IMG/VR virus record: IMGVR_UViG_3300033999_000220
Location: 1 to 47,963 of that record
Length of the DNA: 47,963 nucleotides
Direction: 5' to 3' (one strand)
Source: a virus
This document shows positions 1 through 8,698 of this stretch, in pieces. The translations under genes and the position numbers were made by a program. The notes under the pieces are model-generated. The model did not search any database. It was given only the letters and a program-made list of their open reading frames with translations, and was not told the origin of the DNA. The stretch's first letter is position 1. Each line of letters starts with the position of its first letter.

Positions 1-1155
1 TTCCATGCTCCCTTGATATTGTGTGGCATCTCCAACTTTTCGCAGGTTTTCCCTCAGTTTGTCAATATTCGTTATTAAAGGAGCTATGGCTGCAACGCTC
101 TCTCTGCCAAATAAATCCGTTAAAATGGCCGTCCGTTTATATTCGGGAATCTTACCCAAGGCTTCGATAACGCTCAAAATAGCCCCGCTGGCATCTTCTT
201 GCATGGCCTTTGCCAATTTGGTCGCTGATAGTCCTAGAGATTTGAATGCTTTCTTCTGTCTATCCGTTGCGCTTGCCCCTGAATTAAGACGCAAAATCAA
301 GTTTTTAATGCCAGTCGCTGCAACCTCTTCTTGGATGCCAACGCTACCTATTGTCGCCCCAAGAGCGACAATCTCTCTTGCAGCCACTCCACCTATTTCA
401 CCTAGAGGCCCAATTTTAGTAACTATATCTGAGATTTTTGGCGCAGAAGCAGCTGTTGTGTTGCCCAGATAGTTTATTTGATCAGCAAGCTCAACTACTT
501 GCTTTTGGCTCATCTTAAAGGCCGTACGCCACTGGGCCATCATCTGCCCAGCCTGCTCCGCGGTAATATCGAAAGCAACGCCCATTTTTGCAGCGCTCTC
601 GGCAAAAGCAAGTAATTCATTTCTCGCAATACCCGCCTGGCCTGCGGCTGCAACGATATCAGCCAAATCGCGAGCTGTCATAGGTATCCGCCGGGTAAGA
701 GATAAAATGTCTTCTCCCATTTCCTTGAACTGCTGCGGCGTTTCAAAGTCGACAACTTTACGGACATCAGCCATCGCCGACTCAAAATTCATCGCAGCAA
801 CGACCGGACCTGCAAGGGCAGCAGTCATAAGGGCAGTCGATCGCAATAATTTACCCCTGGCTGCAGATGCCTTCTCTTCCATGCTTTTCTGAAAGTTGAC
901 AGCTTTGGCAAGGCCTTCCTGGGCTGCCTTGGCCTTTTCAAGCTCGGCTGTAAGCTTTGTGTAGGAAGCGGCATACTCTTCGGCAGATATTTTGCCTTGC
1001 TTATGGGCTTCTTCAAGCTCCTTAAGGCTTTTCTTGACACCTGTGATTTTATCCTGGTGTTTCTGAAGGATTGAAGCGGCAGACATGAAAGATTGGCTGA
1101 ATGTAGATTCAAGTTTGCCTGCAATTTTTACAGCTATTTCATAGGTAGTTGCCAT
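1..1155 (-). CDS. Tail tape measure protein, N-terminal part (gene crosses the window join)
   Basis: This is the first 385 codons of the tape measure, which sets tail length and sits inside the tail tube. I chose the ATG at 1155: it overlaps the end of the E' frameshift product and follows an AGGTGG-type ribosome site. Residues about 20-110 are rich in Glu, Lys and Ala and look like coiled coil. After that comes a TP901/P2-type core, with a hydrophobic stretch of Ala and Val and then a segment like FESAMADVRKVVDF. The frame stays open to base 1 and continues without a stop at base 47963, giving about 720 residues in total. The place in the gene order (tube, E/E', tape measure, X, D) is that of P2. 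The family call is firm from content and order. Confidence 0.93.
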   Translation of the reverse strand, partial: MATTYEIAVKIAGKLESTFSQSFMSAASILQKHQDKITGVKKSLKELEEAHKQGKISAEEYAASYTKLTAELEKAKAAQEGLAKAVNFQKSMEEKASAARGKLLRSTALMTAALAGPVVAAMNFESAMADVRKVVDFETPQQFKEMGEDILSLTRRIPMTARDLADIVAAAGQAGIARNELLAFAESAAKMGVAFDITAEQAGQMMAQWRTAFKMSQKQVVELADQINYLGNTTAASAPKISDIVTKIGPLGEIGGVAAREIVALGATIGSVGIQEEVAATGIKNLILRLNSGASATDRQKKAFKSLGLSATKLAKAMQEDASGAILSVIEALGKIPEYKRTAILTDLFGRESVAAIAPLITNIDKLRENLRKVGDATQYQGSME

Positions 1156-1581
1156 TCCTGCCGCCACCTCTCTTCACAACTTTCGCAACCTTTTCGGCCC
1201 ATGCTGCCAATTCGTTTAATGGCATTGAAATCCAGAAGCTTACAGGCGTATAAGTAGCCATAGATAGAGATACGGATATCTCCATAATCGCTCCGGTTTC
1301 CAGGCCGTTTACAGCAAAAAATTTTGTACAGCCAAAGTAATTGCCGTGAAATCCTTTGCAGAAAGTTTCATTATGTCATCTACATTAAATCCTGAAGCTT
1401 TAGCTGCAACTACAGCCAAATATTGTTTGGAAAGTTCCGGCACAAGGGCGTTGTCGCCCAGCAATCCAGATTCTCGAGATGCTGAAATTAAATCGGCGCC
1501 GGTAAGCTTATCAAAATCAAGCTCTATCTCCTTCATCTCGACGCCGTTTATCGTTATCGGTCTGTTAAGCTTTATCTTCAT
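1139..1581 (-). CDS. Tail assembly chaperone E-E' fusion made by -1 frameshift
   Basis: The in-frame product E stops at 1309. Just before the stop, on the minus strand, is a perfect slippery heptamer A AAT TTT at 1324-1318. A -1 slip there opens a second frame running through to a TGA at 1139, inside the tape-measure start. The extension adds about 56 residues, ending in GGGRNGNYL. This copies the P2 E/E' and lambda G/GT arrangement, in which a small fraction of ribosomes make the longer chaperone that loads onto the tape measure. The slippery site and open frame are seen directly; frameshifting itself is inferred from the family. Confidence 0.82.
1309..1581 (-). CDS. Tail assembly chaperone E (gp41/E family)
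   Basis: A small protein of about 90 residues with the usual opening of this family: a short beta segment (ITINGVEMKEIELDF), then a helical half with AKDFTAITLAVQNFLL at the end. It coats the tape measure while the tube polymerises and is not in the finished virion. I start it at the ATG at 1581, preceded by GAGGTG, rather than at the upstream TTG. It lies between the tube gene and the tape measure, as in P2-like phages, and feeds the frameshift product described separately. Confidence 0.85.
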   Translation of the reverse strand: MKIKLNRPITINGVEMKEIELDFDKLTGADLISASRESGLLGDNALVPELSKQYLAVVAAKASGFNVDDIMKLSAKDFTAITLAVQNFLL

Positions 1582-1592
1582 CTGACAGCACC

Positions 1593-2120
1593 TCAATCGA
1601 GGCCAAGCGCTGCTCGTACCTGCGCAAGATAGTCAATGCCGTTAATTTTACAGATGTAGTTGAGCTTATCTATCTCCACCATGGTCGCGCCATCAATGTC
1701 TACCTTAATGTAAAGCACCTCAAACTGGTTAGATGCTCCTGCATTAACGCCTACATCCAAATTGCCAAGGTTCACCGACGTCTTCGGTACGGCACGTAAG
1801 ACTACCCTAACGGGACGCACCAAATATTCGCCTAATCCTGCGTCATAGACCTGATTTGCTCCGCGTAGGTCAAGATTATGTGCCTTTTGTGCGGCAAGAC
1901 TGAGCGTAGGTTTTTCTACAGTCCTCCAGTTAAGCGTACATGTCATGCTTCCGAAATGCCCAAGTGTAGGGCTGTCTATCTCTCCCGCTATGCCGGCACC
2001 CTTCACGGTCTCGGTCATGGCCTCGATGCTTGGCAGTTCGGCATCAGCCACGCCGATAAGATCGTTGCCGTCCAGGTACACCCTAAAATTTATGAGCTTT
2101 TCGGGTACTTGATTTGCCAT
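1593..2120 (-). CDS. Major tail tube protein (P2 FII family)
   Basis: A 175-residue protein that forms the inner tube of the contractile tail. It begins with the family's typical pattern (MANQVPEKLINFRVYLDG, then a segment on aligning to Glu-rich turns) and has the KINGIDYLAQVRAALGLD ending seen in P2 FII-type tubes. Its length matches the family. It directly follows the sheath gene with a short gap, and a good ribosome site (GGAGGGTGG-like) precedes the ATG. Sheath followed by tube is strong context for a myovirus tail. Confidence 0.93.
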   Translation of the reverse strand: MANQVPEKLINFRVYLDGNDLIGVADAELPSIEAMTETVKGAGIAGEIDSPTLGHFGSMTCTLNWRTVEKPTLSLAAQKAHNLDLRGANQVYDAGLGEYLVRPVRVVLRAVPKTSVNLGNLDVGVNAGASNQFEVLYIKVDIDGATMVEIDKLNYICKINGIDYLAQVRAALGLD

Positions 2121-2134
2121 TTATTCCACCCTCC

Positions 2135-3589
2135 TTACGCTGCGAACAGCGTTTCGAGATACTGCGGATCGTATTCGACGATGAAGTCAATCTCGCGTGC
2201 AGGTGCCGGAGGCGTTACATACACATGGAAGCGAATGATGCCGTCTATTAGATCGGTCGTTGGGTTTTCGTCGCGATTAAACTCGACCCTTCCCCCAAGG
2301 ATGAACTGTCTGGCAGCAAGACCGTTGAGCCAGATATTTGCCGAATCCACTATCGTCTCCACAAGTCTCCTCGTGATCGGATAGTCAACTTTCTGCCAGA
2401 ATGTGAGCACGAGGGTGTTGCCTATCCAGTCAAACATCCTCCGAATAGGGATGAAAGTATCTTTAACATCGGTCATGCTGGGATATGCTCCGGTCCTGTT
2501 GCCCCAGGCTCTCCAACCGCCTATGAAGTTAAGCGCAGTGACTACACCCTGCCCGTTCAGGTATGCTGCCTGCTCCGGGCCAAGGGCAACTTCTTTCCCG
2601 TTAGCAACTGCACCATTGGCCTGGATTGACTTATTTGACGGGCTTACGTAGGGCACGTCATCGTTTTGCGAATCTACCTTGCACATTACCCCGGCCAGTT
2701 GCGTGGAAAGATGAAACTCTTTAGTCCCAAGCTTTATCTTTGGCCAGCAGACAACCTGCCGCTCATAGATAAAATTGTTCTGATTCTTCCACTCTGAGAC
2801 GTCTGAGTATTTTTTAACAGTATCGGCAGGCACATCCACCAGCGCGATACACTTGAAATGGGCATTTATATTGGATGCCTTCGCCACCATCACTGCCGCC
2901 ACTTCGGGATCATCGGACCAGCCGGGGGCAAGGATCATGCCAGGTACAAGGCCAAATTTTGGGAAGACTTTGTCGACCAGCTCGAGGCCTTCATAGTCCC
3001 CGGTAGTGGCATCCACGCCTCCAATTATGTCATCAGCCTCGACAAGAGAAGGATCAAGATAATCATAAGTTACCTTTATCCCCGAAGCTTCTCCGATACC
3101 ACCGCCTGAAAGGCGCGTTATGACCGCGTATCCGTCTTCATCGAACCCGATAGCATAATCCGTGCCCAAAACATACGTCTCTGGCTCTGTTGCAGTTGAT
3201 TTGACAACTACCGTATTCAGCAAAACTCCCTTATTTTGCAATTTGACAGCCTGGACAGTAGCCGAAAATGTGTAACTCTCATCAGTTTTACTCGTTTTAT
3301 GTGTAGCCGGGTCCAAAACATTGACTAAAACCACCGGAGATACATTAAAAAGAGCAAAATGAGAGTATATGAACTCGCATAAAGTATAGTTAGCCCAGTC
3401 ATCGCTATATCCAAAAGCCTCAACCGCTTCCTGATAGGTATAGCAAAGCACCGGCTTGTTTACATTGGCTGGATCTGCTAGGTTTATGGGAGCAGTCCCT
3501 ATTACAAAAGGTAATCCCGCCGTTGTCCTTGCCGGCGGGATTATCGAAGTTGGCACTTCTGAAACATATACGCCATGTCTATATGCCAT
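2135..3589 (-). CDS. Tail sheath protein (P2 FI family)
   Basis: A 484-residue sheath subunit that contracts to drive the tube through the envelope. The N-terminus has the sheath signature GVYVSEVPTSIIPPARTTAG, and further on a Gly-rich GGVDATTGDYEGLELVD segment and an LAPGWSDDPEVAAVMV segment typical of the family. The C-terminal part holds the conserved core that builds the sheath lattice, with RMFDWIGNTLV and a late IDFIVEYDPQYL. The size is in the usual range. Together with the tube gene downstream it makes the contractile-tail call certain. Confidence 0.96.
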   Translation of the reverse strand: MAYRHGVYVSEVPTSIIPPARTTAGLPFVIGTAPINLADPANVNKPVLCYTYQEAVEAFGYSDDWANYTLCEFIYSHFALFNVSPVVLVNVLDPATHKTSKTDESYTFSATVQAVKLQNKGVLLNTVVVKSTATEPETYVLGTDYAIGFDEDGYAVITRLSGGGIGEASGIKVTYDYLDPSLVEADDIIGGVDATTGDYEGLELVDKVFPKFGLVPGMILAPGWSDDPEVAAVMVAKASNINAHFKCIALVDVPADTVKKYSDVSEWKNQNNFIYERQVVCWPKIKLGTKEFHLSTQLAGVMCKVDSQNDDVPYVSPSNKSIQANGAVANGKEVALGPEQAAYLNGQGVVTALNFIGGWRAWGNRTGAYPSMTDVKDTFIPIRRMFDWIGNTLVLTFWQKVDYPITRRLVETIVDSANIWLNGLAARQFILGGRVEFNRDENPTTDLIDGIIRFHVYVTPPAPAREIDFIVEYDPQYLETLFAA

Positions 3590-3592
3590 CTA

Positions 3593-3880
3593 TCACACAC
3601 CACCTTTTGAGATAAATTTCATGACTTTCTCGTAAGCTATTTGTTCAGGCGTTCCTTTAATATCTATTGCTCTATTTGCTCTTGTTAGTTCTGCCACCGG
3701 GACAAACAGCATCTTTATTTCTGGGCATTTATCTATCAGCTCGTTCAAATATTCAGGGATGCCATCTTTAAAAATTCTGTATTTAGACAGCATTCCACCA
3801 GGGATGTTTGGGCCGCAATAGATCACTTTATCTTTTGTTTTAAGCGAATATTTGATCTTTTTATTTAAAGAATTCGCCAT
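3593..3880 (-). CDS. Small conserved phage protein, connector region
   Basis: A 95-residue protein I do not recognise by function. It carries a CGPNIPGGMLSKY segment followed by an acidic helix, resembling the GPGLPGGSILYGL segment of the small protein encoded at 5251-5508. The two may be diverged copies of one small domain. It lies between the tail terminator-like gene and the sheath and overlaps the former by 20 bases, so it is probably translated with the head-tail joining genes. A structural or assembly role is inferred from position only. Confidence 0.6.
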   Translation of the reverse strand: MANSLNKKIKYSLKTKDKVIYCGPNIPGGMLSKYRIFKDGIPEYLNELIDKCPEIKMLFVPVAELTRANRAIDIKGTPEQIAYEKVMKFISKGGV

Positions 3881-4379
3881 CCAGCATCACCTCCTTGTCA
3901 TATATTTCCTCAAGCGGACGTGCTATTATCCAATTCGTAGTCATTTCGCCTACCCACTGCGGATACGGCTGCACCTCCGGCATCTCAAACCAGCAGGGGT
4001 ATTCCACCCTATATCTTTTGGCAATCACTCTCTTCTTGAAGAGGTCTATCCAGACCCTCGTCGCTATATTTGCCACATCGCGCCATCCGTCTTGTGAATC
4101 ATGAGAGTATGTGCCGATAACCAGTTTGACGATTGCCTGAGCATAATCACGACCGGTACCTCCGCCCTTTTCGCTTATATCCTCAAAAGAAATAAGCCTG
4201 ACTATCACGAAGGGGAAATCCTCTTCTTGCAGTTCAGGCTTCTTGGGATTTTTATGAGGCAAGAATCCGGCAATAATTTGCGGAGGCCTTATGTCGTCTT
4301 TTTGGGTTTTCAGCTGTAAATCTTTGACGCTGACACTCAAAAATTCACAGATAGCGTCAATTAAATCAACCGGGCTCAT
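3861..4379 (-). CDS. Tail completion / terminator-like protein
   Basis: A 172-residue protein that opens with a helix (MSPVDLIDAICEFL), continues with DFPFVIVRLISFED, and then has a long mixed region ending in EVMLDGEFFK. This pattern and its place between the GpZ-like gene and the sheath are typical of tail-completion proteins that cap the growing tail. Its start overlaps the GpZ-like gene by 4 bases (ATGA), which suggests translational coupling. Sequence similarity to a named family is not certain to me; the role rests mainly on gene order. Confidence 0.6.
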   Translation of the reverse strand: MSPVDLIDAICEFLSVSVKDLQLKTQKDDIRPPQIIAGFLPHKNPKKPELQEEDFPFVIVRLISFEDISEKGGGTGRDYAQAIVKLVIGTYSHDSQDGWRDVANIATRVWIDLFKKRVIAKRYRVEYPCWFEMPEVQPYPQWVGEMTTNWIIARPLEEIYDKEVMLDGEFFK

Positions 4380-4933
4380 TTGCCATACCCCTTTAACAAT
4401 CTCGTAATTTCGTGCTCTAACCTTTCGTCCAGCACCTCGACCGCCCGCTCTTCGATTTTGCCCATTACTTCTTTGTTCCCGATCATGTGCGGTACTGACG
4501 GGCCAAAAAGCTCCTTTATCGGCAGCCTTTTTGATGTTTTCCTCATATATGCACCGATATGGCCCGAAGGCATGCGGGCAACAAAAGCATGCCGCAATGT
4601 ACCACCTGCGCTGCCTTTTCTAACTTGAGCACGCAATGGACGAGTTTGCGGCGGACTGGCAGGCGATATGCGAAATTTGGATAGCGGGATGACCCTGCCG
4701 GATGCCCGAAGCGTTGCTATTGGACCCGACGTGGAAGCCTTCTCGATGGACATGGGCGAGCGAACATCTTGTGCTTTGATGATATACTGGGCGCGCACCT
4801 GTTTGACGGCTTCCGTCCTCGCAGCAGAAGCTGCCCTGTTTATCGCAGAAGATACAGCCCTATTTGCGCCTTTGGGAACACTTGCCAAAACCGTCTTTAC
4901 GCGCTCAAGCTGTTTGTCGTCAATCTCTATCAT
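4376..4933 (-). CDS. Minor tail protein Z-like (GpZ family)
   Basis: A 185-residue basic protein with the GpZ layout: an N-terminal helix with many Ala residues (RAVSSAINRAASAARTEAVK), a central Ser/Pro/Arg region, a GGTLRHAFVARMPSGH segment and a KELFGPSVPHMIGN motif before a C-terminal helix. GpZ-type proteins act in tail completion at the head-tail joint. It overlaps both neighbours by 4 bases and lies in the connector block. The call is from motif and size; the exact part played in this phage is inferred. Confidence 0.82.
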   Translation of the reverse strand: MIEIDDKQLERVKTVLASVPKGANRAVSSAINRAASAARTEAVKQVRAQYIIKAQDVRSPMSIEKASTSGPIATLRASGRVIPLSKFRISPASPPQTRPLRAQVRKGSAGGTLRHAFVARMPSGHIGAYMRKTSKRLPIKELFGPSVPHMIGNKEVMGKIEERAVEVLDERLEHEITRLLKGYGK

Positions 4934-5250
4934 GATTCCGCAGCCTCCAGAGTAATACGAAAGATCCCCATGTCATCGGCACACTCTTTGACTGTATATA
5001 TATTGCCGTCAAGCCTCATAATTTGGCCGTAAACAGGACGATAATTCAGATCAGACTCTTTTACGTAAAGTGCTATTTCGCCGCGGTATACGCCATCGTA
5101 CATTTCTGTTTTGTCATTGCTGTATATTTTGAGAATGTCACTGTCGATCAGAGCTTTTATCATTTGTCCGTCTATATCGTGCAGATCTGCAAATTCGTCG
5201 GTATTTAAGAACACATGAACGTCACGATGGATATAATCCCGCAGCTTCAT
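4930..5250 (-). CDS. Head-tail adaptor, Gifsy-2/lambda FII-like barrel
   Basis: A 106-residue protein with the typical start of this adaptor family: a short leader then DVHVFLNTDEFADLHDIDG, matching the 'FLN..EFA..H.I.G' pattern of small barrel proteins that join head and tail. The rest alternates short strands (RGEIALYVKESDLNYRPVYGQIMRLDGNIYTV). It overlaps the GpZ-like gene by 4 bases. The fold and place between capsid and tail genes support head completion; which ring it forms is not visible. Confidence 0.72.
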   Translation of the reverse strand: MKLRDYIHRDVHVFLNTDEFADLHDIDGQMIKALIDSDILKIYSNDKTEMYDGVYRGEIALYVKESDLNYRPVYGQIMRLDGNIYTVKECADDMGIFRITLEAAES

Positions 5251-5508
5251 TTAATCCACCGCCTTCTTCTTTCTGCATTTTGATTTTTGTGTTATATTTT
5301 GCCCCTCAAGTGACTCGCAAATGTTTTTTTCTTCCTCTGGCATAATTTTTTCTTCTTCCGCATACTTTTCGATTGTGCCGTTAGATGCTGCAACAAGGCG
5401 GTCTTCTTCCTCCTCCGAAAGGCCATAAAGAATGGACCCGCCTGGAAGGCCGGGTCCATATCTTATTCCTTTATATCTCACGCCGAAGCGTTTTATTTTG
5501 ATGGCCAA
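5251..5508 (-). CDS. Small head-region protein with GPGLPGG motif
   Basis: A protein of about 85 residues immediately after the capsid gene. It carries YGPGLPGGSILYGLSEEEEDRLV, then an acidic, Lys-rich tail. The Pro-Gly motif plus acidic helix resembles the protein at 3593-3880. The start is unsure: GTG at 5517 abuts the capsid stop and has no proper spacing, while TTG at 5508 is about six bases after AGGTGA, so I favour the latter. I know no function; its place suggests a head or connector accessory. Confidence 0.55.
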   Translation of the reverse strand: MAIKIKRFGVRYKGIRYGPGLPGGSILYGLSEEEEDRLVAASNGTIEKYAEEEKIMPEEEKNICESLEGQNITQKSKCRKKKAVD

Positions 5509-5517
5509 TAAAATCAC

Positions 5518-6576
5518 CTACTTCACTTTTAAGACATACCAGGAATCTACATCCTCCGGCTTGGGAAGCGGACGGGAAGCTATGCGAATCATCTTCATGT
5601 CGTTATTTGTGTCGTTCCATACCTTAGGAATTCTGGTGCCTTCATAGGTATGGAATTGGCCGTCGTCCTCAAGCTGCGTAACGGCTCCATACAGCCTGGA
5701 ACCTAAACCGGTCCTGGCCATGATGAGATGGCCATCCGGCATCATAGGCGTTTCCACGCCATCGTCATCGATGAACCATTCGTCGTATGTGTATATCTCA
5801 AGGCCAAGGCTCGCTAGAGTCCCGACATAGGTAACGCCGTCCATCCTTACGCGAGGCTGCATCTGCCCGAAAGAAAAGTTACGTATGTCGAACAGCTTTT
5901 GAATCGACTCGTCGTTAAGAAACAGCTCGACCACATCGTTTGCCATTATGACTACGTCGGGATTAACCCCTGCCTTTTTGATTATCTCAAGCCTGATGTC
6001 CTTCAGATCACTGTACTTTTTCCCTGGCGTGTTATCGTCGGCCCATACTTCAGTACTGGTTAAGGTCTCTTTATTTGTAAAATTGAAATCTATGGTGTCT
6101 TCCACATAGTCCTGGCCTATCTTATCTACCCATCCCTTTATGGTTACGGTGCCTTCAAGGAGAAGCTGTCTGCACATCCACTCCTCGCGTCTGACTATCA
6201 TCTCGTCAAGCTCTGCCAGATCCTGTGCCAAGAGTTCCTGAGCTCTTTGTTCCGGGGTGCGGGTGCTGTATATGTCTTCTCCCATCAGCCGGTTGGCCAA
6301 GTCATCTATGGTCAGCAGGCGTTGAGGGGCGATATAGGGCGTAGTGTAGGTATCCGTCTTAAAGCCTACCCTATCCACCGTGATGCCGCCGCGTCTGCGG
6401 GCAACGAAAGGCGCCATCGCTCGCTTTCCCTTCTTGAAATCTACATCCACCTTCTCCGTCACAAAGGTCTGGACATTGGAGAAAAATGTATCTCTAAAGA
6501 AAGTCCTCACAGGCAACATCAAATTAATTGCCTGCATCATGGTCCTGGTTTCATAAATATTGGGTATCCCTGCCAT
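5518..6576 (-). CDS. Major capsid protein (lambda gpE family)
   Basis: A 352-residue shell protein of the lambda gpE type. Recognisable parts are the opening about FFRDTFFSN, a VDFKKGKRAMAPFV segment, RRGGITVDRVGF, then the long helix RTPEQRAQELLAQDLAELDEMIVRREEWM, and the late VWNDTNNDMKMIRIASRPLP. Its length is close to lambda's 341. It follows the decoration protein gene (6606-7268) with a strong AGGAGG site. Protease, decoration and capsid in this order is the lambda order and makes the call very safe. Confidence 0.95.
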   Translation of the reverse strand: MAGIPNIYETRTMMQAINLMLPVRTFFRDTFFSNVQTFVTEKVDVDFKKGKRAMAPFVARRRGGITVDRVGFKTDTYTTPYIAPQRLLTIDDLANRLMGEDIYSTRTPEQRAQELLAQDLAELDEMIVRREEWMCRQLLLEGTVTIKGWVDKIGQDYVEDTIDFNFTNKETLTSTEVWADDNTPGKKYSDLKDIRLEIIKKAGVNPDVVIMANDVVELFLNDESIQKLFDIRNFSFGQMQPRVRMDGVTYVGTLASLGLEIYTYDEWFIDDDGVETPMMPDGHLIMARTGLGSRLYGAVTQLEDDGQFHTYEGTRIPKVWNDTNNDMKMIRIASRPLPKPEDVDSWYVLKVK

Positions 6577-6605
6577 TATCTTTACCTCCTTCTTTCGGCC
6601 TAAAG

Positions 6606-7268
6606 TTATACTTCAATCGGCTTTGCGTTTTCGCTCAAGAATATCCCGAGCGTCCGCAAGGTTTGCTCGTGCATCTCCGCAGTATCGCTGCCGCCGAACA
6701 CGAGCGCCTGTCTGTTGAAGTGCCCGGTCCTGTATGCAACGGCCGTAACATCACCGGCCGTGGTATCTACGTCATCGGCAAGGATGCAGTCGGCAACCTC
6801 GCTGCCGTCGGTGTTCGCAGAGTTGACGGCTTTATATTTGCCGCTTGCCGCTATTACCGGGATAACGAAGGTGTCGCCAAGTGCGAAACCGTTGGTTCCT
6901 TCTGTGATAGTGAAGCTAATCGGTCCGCTATAGGCAGTATCGGCGACTGCATCATCCAAACGGATCCCTTCCGGGTCAATGGCCTTAAAAACTGCCTTAA
7001 CGCCCGAACCGGTAGCAGTAGTACATATCAGTTTATATGTGCCTAACTTAACCCCCTTGCCAAGAACGACGCTGCTTATCGACCCTTTGGCATCACCCGG
7101 CTTTGTGAGGGTACCAATTGTCTTGGTTATCTTCCCAAGCACCGTTCCCCTTTTTAGTTCGCCCTGGCCTGCCTCAAGCGTTACACCTTTGACCAGCACA
7201 GGTATTTCGTGCCCTGCAAAGAGATTGTCGGGGGTAAAAGAATCGAGATTTTGAACCAAATTAGCCAT
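6606..7268 (-). CDS. Head decoration protein (lambda gpD family)
   Basis: A 220-residue protein, about twice lambda gpD, with extra beta-rich sequence in the middle as in many relatives. The C-terminal third holds the gpD-type core, with ADCILADDVDTTAGDVTAVAYRTGHFNRQALV and a final helix ending in LGIFLSENAKPIEV. It binds the outside of the expanded capsid and stabilises it against packaged DNA. It starts at the stop of the protease gene (overlap of one base), so the two are likely coupled. Confidence 0.88.
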   Translation of the reverse strand: MANLVQNLDSFTPDNLFAGHEIPVLVKGVTLEAGQGELKRGTVLGKITKTIGTLTKPGDAKGSISSVVLGKGVKLGTYKLICTTATGSGVKAVFKAIDPEGIRLDDAVADTAYSGPISFTITEGTNGFALGDTFVIPVIAASGKYKAVNSANTDGSEVADCILADDVDTTAGDVTAVAYRTGHFNRQALVFGGSDTAEMHEQTLRTLGIFLSENAKPIEV

Positions 7269-8677
7269 TATCTTGCCCTCCTTTTGTTTGCAAATTCGGC
7301 TATTGCCTTAGCAATGGCCTCTTTTTCGTTTTTATCGCCTTCCTGCGGTTGCGGCGCTATGGCTTTGGCCTGAGCAAGGTTATCCGTCAGGTCTTTCATG
7401 TATTCTCTGCCCATCTGCTGCTCCAACTTAACCGCCTCAAATGCAAGCTGCTCGGCAGTCATGGCCTTTTCATACTTTGCCGACACCACAAGATTGTCCG
7501 GAATCGTCTTGGCAATCTCGTCTATTGCTTTCATGCGCTCCCGTTCCTGCATAATGCCGGCTTCGAACAGCTGGTTAGCAAGATCCGGAAAGGCAGTTTT
7601 AAGTTCATCGACTGTCTGTATGTTCATTTTTTCGCCCTCCTTTTTTGGCAACATATCTTCACTTTTTTCTTCTTCCCATGGCGGGACTCGGTCAAACTGC
7701 TTATAATGGCTCCCCAAATGTTCCTGCACTTTTTCAATGTCTGTGCTTGGAATATCTGACTGAGGTAACCTGGCAGCCGCGTTTGCTACGCCTCTCCACA
7801 CGACTGCACCGTCGCTTGGCCTGTGGTGAGGCAGCTTAAGGTCGCTGTATCTGTCAGGTGGCATGGATGCAGCCCATGCAAAGTGCCCGGCTATGCGCCT
7901 TTTCTCTGCATCGCTTAACTCCTCCCACTGCTTATCGGTGAAATCCGATAATGCAGGGGCCTCCCATGGTTCACCTTCCGGTGCTTTCTCTCTTGAAACA
8001 TCCTTTGGGGCTACGCCATTGACCACCTCCGGCATCCTTGGGAATGTCTTAAACCTGGACATGTCATGGCTGACGCTGTTTACAACCAAAATATTGCCTT
8101 TCGATTCAACCGGTACACTCTCGAACATAATTTCATCCGCAAACCCCATCTCCATCGCCTCTTGCCCCGTCATCCATGTTTCCTCGTCCATCATCTTTGA
8201 CAGAGTGTCTCTGTCGAGGCCAGTTTTCATCGTGTAGGCATTGATGATCGATCCTTTGACTGCATCAAGCTGCTCTGCATACTTTCTCATTTCGTCAGAA
8301 GTCAAGAAGCCAAAGGCAAAAAGAGCAGGATTGTGGATCATCATCATGGCGTTGGACGGCATTTTTACCGTATCTCCCGCCATCGCTACGATGCTTGCCG
8401 CGCTGGCTGCCAGGCCGTCTACGATCACAGTCACGCCGGCCTTATGGCTTTTTAGCTGCGTATATATTGCATGCGCAGCAAAAACGTCACCGCCTGCAGA
8501 ATTTATACGCACTGTCACAGCCTTGTTCTTAAGGTTTTTCAATTCTTCATAGAATTTCTGCGGCGTAACGGTATCGCCTGCATCCGCCCACGGCAGTTCG
8601 GATGCTATATCCCCATACAAAAGAAGTTCCGCTTCCTCTTCCGAAAGATTGCGGAACTCCCAGAATTTTTTATACAA
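7268..8677 (-). CDS. ClpP-like head maturation protease with scaffold-like C-terminus
   Basis: A 469-residue protein that matures the prohead. Residues about 15-190 are a ClpP/SppA-type serine protease: NSAGGDVFAAHAIYTQL, then GLAASAAS with likely nucleophile Ser92, and MMMIHNP with His115. Residues about 215-335 form a separate charged domain (FTDKQWEELSDAEKRRIAGHF, then HHRPSDGAVVWRGV) seen in some longer prohead proteases. The last 130 residues are helical and Glu/Lys/Ala-rich, like the Nu3 scaffold that lambda makes from the end of its protease gene. A separate internal scaffold start is possible (for example a Met near 7625) but not proven. Confidence 0.92.
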   Translation of the reverse strand: MYKKFWEFRNLSEEEAELLLYGDIASELPWADAGDTVTPQKFYEELKNLKNKAVTVRINSAGGDVFAAHAIYTQLKSHKAGVTVIVDGLAASAASIVAMAGDTVKMPSNAMMMIHNPALFAFGFLTSDEMRKYAEQLDAVKGSIINAYTMKTGLDRDTLSKMMDEETWMTGQEAMEMGFADEIMFESVPVESKGNILVVNSVSHDMSRFKTFPRMPEVVNGVAPKDVSREKAPEGEPWEAPALSDFTDKQWEELSDAEKRRIAGHFAWAASMPPDRYSDLKLPHHRPSDGAVVWRGVANAAARLPQSDIPSTDIEKVQEHLGSHYKQFDRVPPWEEEKSEDMLPKKEGEKMNIQTVDELKTAFPDLANQLFEAGIMQERERMKAIDEIAKTIPDNLVVSAKYEKAMTAEQLAFEAVKLEQQMGREYMKDLTDNLAQAKAIAPQPQEGDKNEKEAIAKAIAEFANKRRAR

Positions 8678-8698
8678 GCCCTACACCTCCTTTCATGG

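Noticed and set aside
825-1124. A 99-codon minus-strand frame near the left end
   Set aside because: It lies inside the tape-measure gene in another frame and has no ribosome site or family likeness.
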